Under the pieces are notes generated by a model. That model searched no databases and was not told the DNA's origin. It was given only the letters and a program-made list of their open reading frames with translations. Positions 36,301 through 49,009 of a DNA stretch of 64,000 nucleotides are shown here, one piece after another (position 1 is the stretch's first letter; every line of letters begins with the position of its first letter). The DNA is from Tubulanus polymorphus (Eukaryota > Nemertea > Palaeonemertea > Tubulaniformes > Tubulanidae). The position numbers were made by a program, and so were the translations under genes. The stretch is from the NCBI RefSeq assembly GCF_964204645.1, contig NC_134030.1, forward strand, positions 20,775,110 to 20,839,109, written 5' to 3'.

Positions 36301-39300
36301 GAACTGCTGCGGAGAAACGATACGCAGTATCGGAGATTGAGTCGAGGATGGCACGGACGGTTTCGGCATCGAGACGATCGACGTTAGTCCCGTGCTCATG
36401 CATCTAGTCGTCGTAGTGACCGCACCGGCGCCGCTGCTAGTCATTCGCAACGCGTCCATCGGGCTAGCGGTGGTCGTCGATCTAGTTGCCGCCGGCGGAA
36501 CGACCGTGCGTATAGTCACCGCGGCGGTCTGAGTGGTCGTAGCGGGCACCGCAGCACGCGTCGGTTGAGGGTTCGAAGCGCCGTCGCAGTGGAACGCACG
36601 TTCGTCGACCGGCAATATCGACTGGTTCAAATCGCCGTGACGACGCTGACAATGCGCCTCGACGTTCGAGTAGTGGTCGGACACGTGGTCGCACAGGCCG
36701 CACCGGAAAAACATGAAGTTCTGCGTCAACATCGACACGGAGTCGTACGCGCGTTTGCACCGCGGAACCGGGTCGACGCGATAAACGACCGGTTTCGCGT
36801 CGGCGATGTCGACGACGAGCTTACGCGAATTCGAGTGCCGCATGTTCGCGTGTCGCATCACCGACGACGGCGCTGCGGCGACGAACTCGCACTGACTGCA
36901 GCGCCATCTATTAGCCGTCGATGGCGTTAAACCGGCGTCGTCGCGCAGGTCGTCGGGCACGTCCAATTCTTTGCGCAGGATCTCGTGCGTCGCGTCGGTC
37001 GCGTTGAAAAGGCGCGCGTCGACCGGCGACTCGGCGTCGAGGTAGTGGCCGGCGAGGTCGACGTCCTCGCAGCTGATGTGCACATCGTAGCACCGGTTCA
37101 ACGCGGCGACCAACCACGCCGACAGCTTCTTATAGCAGATGATCAAACGCGTGTTCAACGCGCTGCGCGAGTGTTTCACGTTCATGTGGCCGATCATCGT
37201 CGACAGGTAGCGCGTTTTGAAGACATCGCCGCGTCCCTGATAGCGACAGTTGCTGCACTCCCACAATTTGCCGACGCCGCGATGCGTGAAAACGTGCCGT
37301 TCGATCAGAGTCCGTTCGACCGCGCGAAAGCTGCAGTAATAGCAGAAATAACGACACGCGCCGACGGTCGCCGCGTCGGCGAGCGCCGACGACGGGTCCA
37401 CCAGCTTACGCAGCTCGAACAAATCGGCGTTCGTGTAATGGTACTCGGGCGACGACGCAACGCCGTCCGGTTTCCGAGCGTCCAATACGAGCAGCATGTG
37501 GCTGTCGAATCCGACGCCGTGCGCCGACTGGTGGTGCGCCAACAACGCTTTACGCGTCAACGCCTGGTAGCGACATTTCGTGCAGAGGAACACGTGGTTC
37601 ATCGTGTGTTCGACGAATTTCGCCTTGCTCGACGTCGAGTAGTTGCAGTGGTTGCACATGAACAACGCGACGTCCTTGGCGCGGCCGCCGCGCCACAACG
37701 TCGGCACCTTCTGCACGAAGCCGCACAGCCGCGACGCGTTCACCTTCGTTTGCAGCTCGTCCTGAACGACGAGCAGGTTCAAGTTGACCGTTAGGTTCGC
37801 GTTCGGCGCCGCGCTTGCGTCGATTGTGCGCCCCGTGTCGTGATCCGCCTCGCGCGTCGACGGCGCCTGCTTCTCAAAATGCTCGACAGGCGGCGTCACG
37901 ACAGGGTCGAGGTCGTTGTTTAACAACGCGTCGTCGGCGAGGCTACAAACGCTTTCGATTTGTATGAACTGATCATCATCATCGTCATCATCATCCACTT
38001 CATTGTTATTCCGATAATCCGAATTCGTAGACAAATCGATCTTATCCTCGTTCTTCTTCTCTTCGTCTCTCTTATTCTCGTCCTCGTCGCTCGTCTTCGA
38101 CGGAACGTGCGCGATCGAGCGAACCGAATCGATCGAGATATCGTTCTCCGTTGCGCTTTCAATTATTTCCACGTCCGCGCTATCCGTTTCCATGGCGACG
38201 TTTGCGCTCTCGGCAACGTCACCGGTTTCTATAGCGATGACATCCGCGTCGTCGGTTACTATAGTTACGTCGTCGTCATCATTAACCGACTCCGTATCCA
38301 TAGCGACGACTTCGTCAGTCTCAGTTTCTATAGCAACGATATCCGCATCGGCGCCAGTATCGTTATCGATAGCGACGCAGTCTGTTTCTATGGCGACAAT
38401 ATCCGTATCGGTTTCTATAGCGACTACATCGGCATCTGTTTCATCATTCGTTTCTATGGCGACATCGGTACTACGCTCGGTAACCACCACAACCGGATCC
38501 TTTTCTGAAGCACCAACGTTCGTTTCTATAGCGACAACATCCGTATCCGAGTCGTTATTTGTTTCTAAAGCAACGACATCCGCGTCGGTTTCTATGGCGA
38601 TGAGATTATCGTCAGTTTCCTGGGTAACGTTATCGGTCTCTATAGAGATATCATCGGCATCACAATTCGTTTCTATAGCAACAACATCTGTATCCTTTTC
38701 TATAGCAACACGATCAGTTTCTATAGCAACATTGTCTTCATTTTTAGCAACATCATCGGAAACGTGTGCTGTATCCGTATTGGTATCCATAGCGACTACA
38801 TCGTCGTCGGTTTCGCTGACCTTCGGGTCATCGGTCGCTGTAGCAACGACCTTCGTATCGTTGTCATTGGTTTCTTTAGCAACGGAATTCTGGTCGCGTT
38901 CTCGTAGCGTTTTCACGTCGGTTATAACGCACGTTACATCATCACTTTCATCATCGTCCTCATTCAAGCCCACCTCCACTTTCTGCTCAGCGACTGACGA
39001 ATTCAGATTTTCGTCGACATTTTCATCGGCATTTTCATCTTCTTCATCAGCATTTTCATCTTTTTCATCGGCATTTTCATCTTTTCCATCGGCATTTTCA
39101 CATTTTTCGCCAGCATATTCACATTTTTCGTCGGCATTTCCATCTTTTTCGTCGGCATTTTCATCTTTTTCGTCCATGTTTTCCGTAATCTCCTCGTTCC
39201 CGCGTAACGACACGACACTATCCAACCGGATCTCCGGAAACTTCGACGAACTTTCTGCGACCGGCGGCGCCCCCTCGCCTGAACTACTACTACCGCTGCG

Positions 39301-40946
39301 GTCGGAACCTGCCGCGATCGTCTGATCTTCGCGTGGACCAGCTTTCGCACGAGCAGTACTGTCACATTTCGCGATATCGTCCGTTCCTTTCAGGTATTTG
39401 CCGAGACGCGTTATTTCCTTTTCGGAATGTCGGTCTCCATTTTCGATCGAAGCTACGTATTTAGCAAAGGCGTCATCTTTGGAGGTCGGATCCGCGCGAC
39501 TGCTGCTGTTAGCGATAAGCCTCGCGTCGTCTTCTTCCGTCCTCGTCTCCGTCAAGCTATCGACCGCGTCGATCGAGTGTTCGAACCGGTCCTCGCGAGT
39601 GTCGCTCCCGCTCGGCCCTACAAGTGAAAAACATCGAATTCAATGCTCGACAGTACGACAAAATTTGCAAGCGTTCTCAATTCGTGTTCGCAAGTCGAAT
39701 TCTAAATCATGGCTGCTGAAGTAGCAAGGCTTTCAATCCCCCAAATATACGAAAAATTCAAATTAAAAAAATTAATTCAAATGAGCTTTCGTGTAATCTT
39801 CTTTCATTTTTACGTCAGCTCAATTATATATTTCAAAGCGATGAGCAGCATTGATAGAATATCAACATTCACTAAGGTAGGCGCAGAAGATATCTTACAA
39901 GGGGCGCCTGATTTTCAGAGGGATGGCTGTCCATCTAAACCTGTTAAGGCTAAAAAAAATTGATACCTTGTTTCTCCGCTCTGCTGAGCTTAAATGTTGA
40001 CCCGGCCGGCCGCCTATCTACCCTATACATTACTTTTTTTTTAAATCGTGATCAATTTTACCATAACAGACGAAGAAATGAACTGTTTACAAATTTTATC
40101 ATATTTTACAAAAATGACCCGGCCGCTGCGGAGAAACAAGGTATTATTTTTTTTTTCGCCTAATGCGGGGATATTGTAATGTTTTTATCTTAAAGCATTT
40201 GACTTCCAAACCGTCGGAACTCAGGTCACGTATCAACATATTGCTTTTCGCTTCACCAAAAATCTATACCACGACATTCCGATATCACATATGCTGGTTA
40301 TTCATTCGGTTTCTCGTCATCCCAAAATATACGAACCTGTTCAGTGCCGACTAATTCGTACCCTTAAAGTGCTGCAAATAATTCGATAAGTTCAAATAAC
40401 TGCTCGTTAGTTACAAAAATTCCGCCGTGCTGCCATCTTCCATTTGAGATAAAAACTAATAATAAACCATCAAAACACCACGCAGAAAGTGCTGATCAAT
40501 TTATAACATGTCGTTGCTTTATGAAATAAATCGATTGATGTGAACATTTACATTTTTCGGAATTAAAGCTAGCCACCAGTCAGCCATCTTGAAAGCAAAA
40601 TAACCTCCAAATAAAATAGTGTTCATCTTCATGCATAATTACCATAAAGATTTAAGGATTCTCGACATGGTATCCGAGTTGTCGCGGTACAGCCAAAATC
40701 ATATTTAATTCCCCAACACCCCGGACGTTGTCCAGGGGATATGAAAGATAAAATAAACTCACCAGAATCAGGACTTTTTTCATCGCTGTCTTTTTGATTT
40801 CCGTTACATTTCGCTTCGAAGCAATCGTCTTTATCGGATGACGCCGGCTTTATATCAGATGGTGTTGGAGAAGTTAGTTCCCACCACCTCGGCACCTGAC
40901 TGGTAGCTGCTGCTGCTGCTGCTGGCGGTGCCTCTGACTGACTCAT
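33304..40946 (-). CDS. Large multi-C2H2 zinc-finger protein (2165 aa)
   Basis: Exon 1 is 40946-40763 (MSQSEAPPAAAAAATSQVP; TCTG|GTGAGT, phase 1) and exon 2 is 39617-33304 (after TTTTTCACTTGTAG); the CDS is 6498 nt. From N to C: a low-complexity acidic region with KDENADEKDENADE repeats; about aa 301-541 of DVVAIETD/VAIETD repeats; a Cys2His2 block from about aa 712 (CNHCNYS, CYYCSF, CSQCEF, CGLCDH); a Thr/Ala/Pro linker with PSTFNA repeats; a second finger block from about 1440 (CRRCKYN, CPYCSYE, CQICCYG); and a last block to about 2110. Roughly 14 fingers, many of them CxxCxY types, suggest a nuclear DNA- or chromatin-binding regulator like the large REST/ZNF462-style proteins. The exact orthologue is not recognised. 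Confidence 0.85.
39962..40146. mobile_element. MITE with GATACCTTGTTTCTCCGC terminal inverted repeats
   Basis: GATACCTTGTTTCTCCGC at the left and GCGGAGAAACAAGGTATT at the right, 185 bp in total. It lies in the zinc-finger gene intron. A second copy is at 31497-31692. Confidence 0.75.
40350..40510. mobile_element. Decayed piggyBac-like MITE fragment
   Basis: TTCAGTGCCGACTAATTCGT, GTGCTGCCATCTTCCATTTG and AAAGTGCTGATC phrases match the family. No clean ends. Confidence 0.4.
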
Positions 40947-41795
40947 GTGGCCTTTCTACTACCATTCAAACCTACACGACAAAACTGGTACAAAAAGGTC
41001 AAATAAAAAAAATTCCCCAATTCATGATGATGTATGATGGATCCTCACTTGCCACAAGTGGAATTCGTTATAGTAGCAGTTGATGTCCTATTGCACACTA
41101 GCGACACCTGGTGGATCCTTTATTGCTACAAGTGAAATCCCCTATTACCACAATATAAGATGATGTCCCACCTCATACTAGCGACACCTGGAGGATCCTC
41201 ACTTGCCACAAGTGGAATTCTCTAATGCTGCAGTTGATATCCTACTGCACACTAGCGACACCTGGTGAATCATCACAAAAAGTGGACTCCTTTGTTGCCG
41301 CAGTAGTTGATGTCCTACTGCACACTAGCGACACCTGTTGGATACTCACTTACCACATTCAATAAATTTATTGAGATATATTTATTCAGATGTTTTTAGG
41401 TGGTCATTAGGGTCTAACTGCAGTTTGGGTCACCTATCCAATGGGTGGCGCCAAAGTGTTAATAAAGATTAGTGTTATGGGTAGGTCGGGTACATAAACC
41501 ATTAGGGACACCTAAACTGCAGTCATACAAGCTCGAATGCACTTAATTCATTGCTGAATCTCAATTCATGTTTACTAGGTTCGTATAAAATAACGGGTCG
41601 TGTAGTACTATACAAATAGTAATTTCACCCGCCGCCATTTCTAATAAACATTGCCCGTAAAGTGTCGCCACCTACAATGCATTTTCTATCTATTTACGGT
41701 CGAAAATACACGATTTAACTCGAAATCGCGAATTATTTCGATTGAAAATATATTCCAATAAATCTTCGTTGTCGGCACTTACCTAAGAACGACAT
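40947..41795 (-). promoter_or_regulatory. Spliced upstream ORF abutting the zinc-finger start codon
   Basis: A 5' exon ending at 41783 (TTCTTAG|GTAAGT) joins an exon starting at 40971 (after TTTTGTCGTGTAG). The join makes a 13-codon uORF (MSFLGLNGSRKAT), starting at ATG 41795 and ending in a TGA that overlaps the main ATG as ATGA. Such overlap permits termination-reinitiation control. The 5' exon is inferred from good splice sites and the nearby promoter motifs. Confidence 0.5.
41036..41355. repeat. 77-bp minisatellite, array 2
   Basis: About four units in the orientation opposite to 27325-27745 (GATCCTCACTTGCCACAAGT, CTACTGCACACTAGCGACAC), in the 5' intron of the zinc-finger gene. Confidence 0.9.
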
Positions 41796-41865
41796 TTTGT
41801 GAAGATTCGACGTCGTGAAACGGGTCTAAAATCGGGTTTTAGCTCGAATTATTCACCCTCTATTT

Positions 41866-41880
41866 AGCCGCCATTTTCTT
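41866..41880 (-). promoter_or_regulatory. YY1-like motif at the zinc-finger gene promoter
   Basis: AAAATGGCGGC on the minus strand, 70-90 nt before the candidate 5' exon donor. YY1 motifs in this orientation are common just downstream of TATA-less transcription starts. A second GCCGCCATTT lies near 41631. Confidence 0.45.
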
Positions 41881-42099
41881 TAACTGCGTCGAGTCCATTG
41901 TCGGTATAGGGGTGGTAGATACGACGGAGTTCGGCGGAAATATCCGAACGATACCGAGATATGCGAGTGGTGCGATATCCCGATGAGTGGAATTTCACGG
42001 AAACGTCCGAACGATTCCGGCCGGTAGATCGGAGACCCAATCTCTTACAGGTGTAGGTGATCGTCGAAACACTGAAAATGAAACTCGATAGGCCAAACA

Positions 42100-43190
42100 A
42101 ACTTCGAAGAACTTATTCTCTTTTTCTCGAACTTATTGTCGTTCCGTTTCCAAAGGCTCCAACTGATTTCGAATTAAAAGAAAGACCCGCCCTGTCAAAA
42201 AGACTATGTTTTGAAAATTCATAAACCGGCGCTTTTTGTGAGTCAAAAACTTCAGTTGACCTAATTAATCCTGGCAGGTGTTTTAGCGTCTCCACCAGTG
42301 ACAGCGACGTTGCTCCACGATCCTCAGCCCTAGTGTACGCAAGAAATGTGGTCAGGACACTAGGTTCTTAGTAGTCGGAAAAATCTTTGATTCTAGGTTA
42401 AACGGCAAAACTGCTTCTAGACTGGTGTCAATACCACTGCTAGTTGCCTGCAGAGTGGGTTTGTGACGTTTTATGAATGAAATTCTGCAAAAATCGTCAA
42501 ATTAAATTTTTAAAATGTCCGTCTTGTTTTCAATCTATTAACTTTGTAAAAAGTTTTGTAAGTAAAAGTTAAAATTTCATCTCAATTTTCAATTTTACGA
42601 TTTGCAAAAAAAGTTTCTCCAATCATTTGAAATTTTACTCCTTTTTAATTTTTTTCTGAGGTTCTATATTTACACAAATTTTCATTTTTTCCCTTCTCAC
42701 TTCCCTTCAATTTTTAAAGGCCTATCAAATTTTCTTTTCATTTTCATTATTTCCCTTCGCCCTTCCACTTTTTTCTAGATATACCGCCTAACAATGTTTT
42801 AATTGTTAAGTAAAGTTTTATCCAGGTCCAGAGTTAGAATTTGACCTGGATTGGTAGTTAGCCAATCAAATAACATGTTTAAGCGATGGAATCCTTTTCT
42901 AAGACCCTTGCAACCGGGTTCATGAAACAATTAAAGCTTAAAATAGTTAAATTTGAATTTCTTCGTCCTCAGTTCCAGGTTATGTGGGCCACGATATTTC
43001 ATGGGAAATTAATGAAAATCCAAATCGAGCGAGGTCTAACTGTAACGATTACACCTAAAAATTAAAGTTTCTAACCTCGAAACCGATCCGGACCCATCAC
43101 TCGCTGAAAATCTCGATCGAAACAAAAAGAAACTCGAAACAAACTCGACATTTTATTGGAGCATGATAAAACTCTTTTTCTTTTATTACA
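42100..43190. other. Gene-free spacer
   Basis: AT-rich, with homopolymer-rich sequence at 42490-42780. No coding or repeat structure was recognised. Confidence 0.4.
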
Positions 43191-43192
43191 GG

Positions 43193-43195
43193 TAT

Positions 43196-43231
<36 letters not shown>

Positions 43232-43505
43232 ACTCGATGATTACTGTACAATGACACAAATCAAGGGGGGTACGTTTAATGTGTATGTGTGTGTGTGTGT
43301 GTGTGCGCGCGCGATGATGTCATCCGATCAATTTACCATTGTTATATTCAATATATCGATCATTTATCTGTACACATCTACAATATAACTAATAATCATC
43401 ATCATCCTCATTAATAATAATAACAATAATAATAATAATAATAATAATATTAAAATTATTATCAATAATAATCATATAAATAATAATGATAATATCTTAA
43501 CTGAA
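43193..43505. repeat. Cluster of microsatellites
   Basis: (TA)n at 43195-43230, (TG)n/(CG)n near 43280-43312, and (AAT)n at 43400-43500. Confidence 0.9.
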
Positions 43506-43705
43506 AAAGGATCGATGGATAATTTTAACCTTGCTTTTTACAGTTATCAAAAATGCCGATCGGCAATTATAGTTATGGGTTCATCTAAATTTATTAAATG
43601 TTGCAATAGGGTGGAAGAAGGGTTTTAAAGAATATTAGACCCAACTGTCTGAAGTATGGGTATCCGTTCGGTTGTTTGGTAGGCTACTGTTGTCGGGAAA
43701 TGTAC

Positions 43706-43965
<260 letters not shown>

Positions 43966-44049
43966 AGTTTCTAATGTAGGTATCAATCTGCAGCCTCGAC
44001 CCTGCACCTTAGCTAGAAATGTGATATCTCATCGCCAACTTTCGAAATA

Positions 44050-44465
44050 CAGTCATGTCTAAACATCACATGTGTCCAGAACTTCATCACAGACATTTCC
44101 AATTGAAAATGAACTACAAACACCAGACATTAGACATTTTATCAGCGCACTTTCAAAAACTGATCGTCCACACTTCACATGTGTTCAGAACTTCACCTGA
44201 GACATTTCTAATTGAAAATGAACTACAAACACCAGATATTAGACATTTTATGAGCACACTTTCAAAAACTGATCGTCCACACTTCACATGTGTTCAGTGC
44301 TTCACCTTCTAATTGAAAATGAACTACAAACACCAGACATTAGACATTTTATCAGCACACTTTCAAAAACTGATCGTCCACACTTCACATGTGTTCAGTA
44401 CTTCACCAGAGACATTTCTAATCGAAAAATGAACTACTATTTCGCACTTTCAAAAACTGACCGTC
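44050..44465. repeat. 109-bp minisatellite, array 3
   Basis: About 3.8 units, same orientation as 15909-16314. Confidence 0.9.
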
Positions 44466-44499
44466 GAGGCCTCGCAACTAACATGAAAGAAAAGCGCTA

Positions 44500-45100
44500 G
44501 GTTCCAGGCTTATCACAAATTGATACCCACACATGAAAACGAACATTTTTCTCGAGAGAAATATTTCCCCCGGAATCACAGTCAGCGTCTACGAACCATC
44601 GGATTTCTACGAATTAAGATTCTTTCTACGTTTTTTAAGCCATTAAGATAAGATCAAACGAACCTCATCGAATTCAATCAATTACAACAGTTACCAAAAA
44701 AGACACGCTTACATCCCCCCCCCGAAAACCTTAAAATCGGGACGAGTTCTAGGCATACGCACACACAAAAAACCATTCAGAACACATTACTCGTTTCTTA
44801 AACACGTATTTTCTGTACATATAAAAACATACACAATTCATAAATAAAATCTATATTCATTCGTTCAAATTAGAATAAATTTCATTTATTAATTTCAAGC
44901 CACACGCTCGATACTCGTATTAACACGTATATATATATACTCTGTCGAGAAGGATTGGCACCTAGAGCCAGTTGTTGGTATTAGTAAAACCGTTCGAAAC
45001 TCTTGGTGACAATTGATAAAACTGCATGCATTGTTATAAAGCGGTACTTAATACGAACTGGTCAAAACTGAAACCGACTTTTCAACTACTAGGCTCCGAC
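44500..45100. other. Gene-free AT-rich spacer
   Basis: Nothing recognised beyond short homopolymers and a (TA)n near 44928. Confidence 0.4.
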
Positions 45101-45104
45101 GACA

Positions 45105-45350
45105 TCTGCCACGTTCCTCGGCGCACGGATTCGAACCTGATGACATCGCGAGAATCTATCAGGTTTGTCCCTTGCGGAGATTTGAACCCGACGGCATCGA
45201 AATGCTCTGCCTCGTTTTTCCGTCGCAGGGAACCCGATGACATCGTGAGACTCTGCCATATTCTTCCTTCGCAGGGATTCGGACACCGAAGAACGCGGCA
45301 AAGTCTCGCGATGTCGTCAGGTTCAAATCCCCGCAAGGGAGGAACTTGGC
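45105..45350. mobile_element. Foldback element with tRNA-like arms
   Basis: CGGATTCGAACCTGATGACATCG on the left and CGATGTCGTCAGGTTCAAATCC on the right, with two further diverged units between. Confidence 0.55.
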
Positions 45351-45359
45351 ACAGTCTCG

Positions 45360-46140
45360 TAGAGGCCATAGCTGAAATTATTATCTTTTTACGAATTCGA
45401 ACCAAATCTTAGTAGGGTAGGGTTTAGTAGCACGGCAGCAACTATGCACCACAGTACGTTCATCATCATACACCACCACTGCAAACATTTGGCTTCGAAA
45501 GAGAACGTCAAAAATCTTTACAACAATACGACATTTCAGTGACGACCAAGTCCTCGCGGACATTGCCGAATTACAATCTGATTTCTAAAAAATTTCCATT
45601 AGTTTTATTAAGAACATTGCCGTTGGATAGTTAAAAATAGTGCCGCTCGAAATCGGCGAAAATATACAACTGATGAAAATAACTTGTCAAAACGCGCGCC
45701 GCCACCTACTGGTAGACGGATGAATGACAGCAGCAGACGCGGGCCAGGGAGAATAACTGTATAAATAATTGATTATAATGTCCGATCTAACTAATGGGGT
45801 ACCGGCACACCAGCTATACCCATCAGATGGCGCCACTTAAGATACCAGACAAACTCGTCTTCAAAATTAGTTCGTTTTCAAGTAACTTTGATCTCAATTA
45901 TCGGTCTTCCAATCCTAAAATTAGGCAAATCAAGCAGCGAAAAAAACTTTGATTGGACTTAAAGAGTTCATATGTGGCACGATTTTCATAGATGTTAGCG
46001 ACACCTGGCGGATGATGCCGGTAACCCATTATATTTGACTGTTTAGAGGGAGAACTTATCAATGACTATATATTCTATCAAACATCTATAATATTCGTAA
46101 TGAAGAATACCCGTAATTAACATTACTGGTATGAACACAT
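45360..46140. other. Gene-free spacer
   Basis: No supported exon. 45780-46000 resembles 23080-23200 (both have ATGGGGTACCGGCA/ATGTACCGGTACCCC-type and GGCGCCATCTGA phrases), so it is probably an old interspersed repeat. Confidence 0.35.
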
Positions 46141-46149
46141 TCGCAGCCG

Positions 46150-46465
46150 ACTGCCGAGATATCTCGAATCTCCAGTTCTGCCACCATTGCAACTATGAGA
46201 TATCTCGAATCTCCAGTTCTGCCACCATTGCAACTACGAAATATCTCGGAATCTCCAGTTCTGCCACCTATTGCAACAGCGAGATATCTTGAATTTCTAG
46301 TTCTGCCACCATTGCAACAACGAGATATCTCGATTATCCAGTTCTGCCACCATTGCAACTACGAAATATCTCGGAATCTCCAGTTCTGCCACCTATTGCA
46401 ACAGCGAGATATCTCGAATTTCCAGCTCTGCCACCATTGCAACTATGAGATATCTCATAGCTGAT
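46150..46465. repeat. Minisatellite of about 43 bp
   Basis: About seven units of GAGATATCTCGAATCTCCAG plus TTCTGCCACCATTGCAACTA. Confidence 0.9.
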
Positions 46466-46469
46466 CCTC

Positions 46470-47230
46470 TAATTCACTGTTTGATATACGCACTCAGGCA
46501 CACGGGGAATAACAGAGTTCCTGATTATTGGCTGGCAATTGGCTGAACGAACTCGGCTTCAGGCAGCGAACGTGTTAAAATAAATAAATGACAGGATGCT
46601 GTATAAGAAATATGACGATATAACTAAAGGCGACACAATTTTCTCTTCGCCCCGAGAATCTCTGCTATATCCATTCGACTTACTGATTAAAAACTGTGGA
46701 GAATTGTTGGTACTACGAAGGCACCAATCCGAAAAATTGCCCACTTCGACCAGCCACAGTGCGCATAAGCTTAAAATTTCATACCGAAGGGGTGAAAATC
46801 AGCCAACTCTCGCGTTAACGACTTATGTACCTTAAAGAACGGCTCAAAGCCCCACAGGCCCCGATCCCACAAAGATTTTCAACACGGAATAAACATTTTT
46901 CAGACGTCGAAATGTAATCTACATATCCACTACGAAATTCGAAGCTAATTTTTACAAAGCATTTTATAAATTCCACGACGTGCTCCGGGACACAAGCGCG
47001 CATTCGACAAAGTGAAATTCATAAAAAATTTTGGCATTTAGTTCATTTTTAGTAATACATACAACCGCGGGACCGATGAATCCGTTACGAGCAAAAAGGG
47101 AATTGCGATGGGTCATCCATCTCGTGAACGGGAGTAGGAAGATTTTTAAAATATCGACGGGGCACGCGACAACCTGTGGCAACTCAAGACTACTCATGGA
47201 TGCATTAACGTGAGATACGCCCGTGGTCTA
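46470..47230. other. Gene-free spacer
   Basis: Nothing recognised. Confidence 0.35.
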
Positions 47231-47237
47231 TTGAACC

Positions 47238-47550
47238 GGTATAGTTCTATATACGGCGGAAGCTCGTAACAACGAACTTCAGGGCACCAGAAAATCTGTT
47301 CGTTATAACCGATAGTTCTATATACAGCGGAACCTCGTTACAACGAACTTCAGGAGACCAGAAAATCTGTTCGTTATAACCGATAGTTCTATATACAGCG
47401 GAACCTCGTTACAACGAACTTGAGGAGACCAGAAAATCTGTTTGTTATAACCGATAGTTCTATATACAGCGGAACCTCGTTACAACGAACTTCAGGAGAC
47501 CAGAAAATCTGTTCGTTATAACCGATAGTTCGTTGTATCCGGTATGAAAC
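47238..47550. repeat. 71-bp CGTTACAACGAAC satellite, array 3
   Basis: About 4.4 units matching 21473-22120, ending in the shared TCCGGTATGAAA. Confidence 0.9.
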
Positions 47551-47589
47551 TTAATAAATTGTCCCCCTAAACTTGAAACTAAGACAGTG

Positions 47590-47848
47590 CGATGTATAAA
47601 TCGGTAATGGCTTGTACGCCGCATAACGGTGTACTGATGTTATCAGTAATTACCGGGTAGTTACTCATATGTGTCGAGCGATGGCAACACCTGTCAATAA
47701 TGTTGAAACATTAGTTACTAAAAATACACCGCACCACGGCACAGATGCATCGAAGAGGTGTGCTAGCTATACATCGCACCGGGGAGGAAAATGTTAAAAT
47801 TATCGCCAGCATTTTTGGGTATTAATTAGTCGGCACTGAAAGGGTTAA
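47590..47848. mobile_element. piggyBac-like MITE, partial
   Basis: Right end GGCACTGAAAGGGTTAA is intact, with the GGCAACACCTGTCAA and ACACCGCACC interior blocks. The left end is not found. Confidence 0.6.
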
Positions 47849-47968
47849 ACATGTTAGGATGAGGTTTTGCTGTATTTGGCTATTTTTGCAGGGCATTCAT
47901 AAAACAATACTAGGCTCGGTCCCTCCCTTATTTTCTTCAAATTAAAATCTCAAAAAGAAAACTAAATG

Positions 47969-48043
<75 letters not shown>
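47969..48043. repeat. (TA)n microsatellite
   Basis: About 75 bp of pure TA. Confidence 0.95.
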
Positions 48044-48044
<1 letters not shown>

Positions 48045-48299
48045 CAAACATACGTTATATCCGCACGCAGGGGCCGGAAAATTAACCAACTAAGAAATTC
48101 ACCGTTACGAAACTTTATCGTCTGTACATTTTGATTAAATAAAACCACCAAAAAAAAATGACAATCACCATTTCGCGCCCCCTCAGATCATATTTGACTA
48201 GAACTCTTTCGGGAACAGCTCCGTGTAAAACAGGGGAACGAAGGGCGAGGGTTTTCTTTCGAGGAAAACCCTCCGATGGCTATGGACTGCGCGATCGTC

Positions 48300-48812
48300 T
48301 AAATAAAACCCATCCCCCACGCGGCAGGGGCTCGAACCTCGTGGCATCGCCAATCACCATCTGTTTAAATATCCCACGCGCACAGCTTAGATGATGTCGT
48401 TATCTGGGCCAATCAGAAATCGCTTTTTATCTTAGCCCGGTCGTCCAAAAATAAAATCATCCGCGAATTTGCCTCAGCAATTATTCAACAGGCAATCTGA
48501 TCGGTCAAATTTTTACCGCCTTACCAAAGAAAATTAACGGGCAATTTTTCAAAAGAACTTTCCAGAAAATACTCAATGCATACGATTAAATATCCGAAAC
48601 AGCACTCAGGATCCCGAGGAAAAAATTGTTTGCGGCAAATCCTCATGAAACTTAACCTGATAAGACGTTTGAAAAATTTTTTTTTCGAATTTTTCCCCGT
48701 CTTTCCAAGAAGGGCATTTCGGATATTTTGGGTGCCTCACGACGCGAGGCATGCGAGGTACCCTCTGGGGTTTCGAGACACCATCGGGTTCGAATTCCTG
48801 CCGATGGAGGAT
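48300..48812. mobile_element. Foldback element with tRNA-like arms, about 510 bp
   Basis: CGGCAGGGGCTCGAACCTCG on the left and GGGTTCGAATTCCTGCCGAT on the right are inverted. The interior shares GCGCACAGCTTAGATGATGT with 63670-63690. Confidence 0.6.
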
Positions 48813-48888
48813 GAATAAAACCTGAACTGAAATTTCTCAATTCGCTTTCCATCGCGCTGAGAAGAATTTCAGATTTTAATCATTTTCT

Positions 48889-49000
<112 letters not shown>

Positions 49001-49009
49001 TCATATATA

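Noticed and set aside
33451-39724. Many plus-strand ORFs of up to 377 aa
   Set aside because: They are antisense shadows of the long zinc-finger exon, with Arg- or Ser-rich composition mirroring its codons.
46195-46464. Pro/Leu repeat ORF
   Set aside because: It is a frame of the 43-bp minisatellite.
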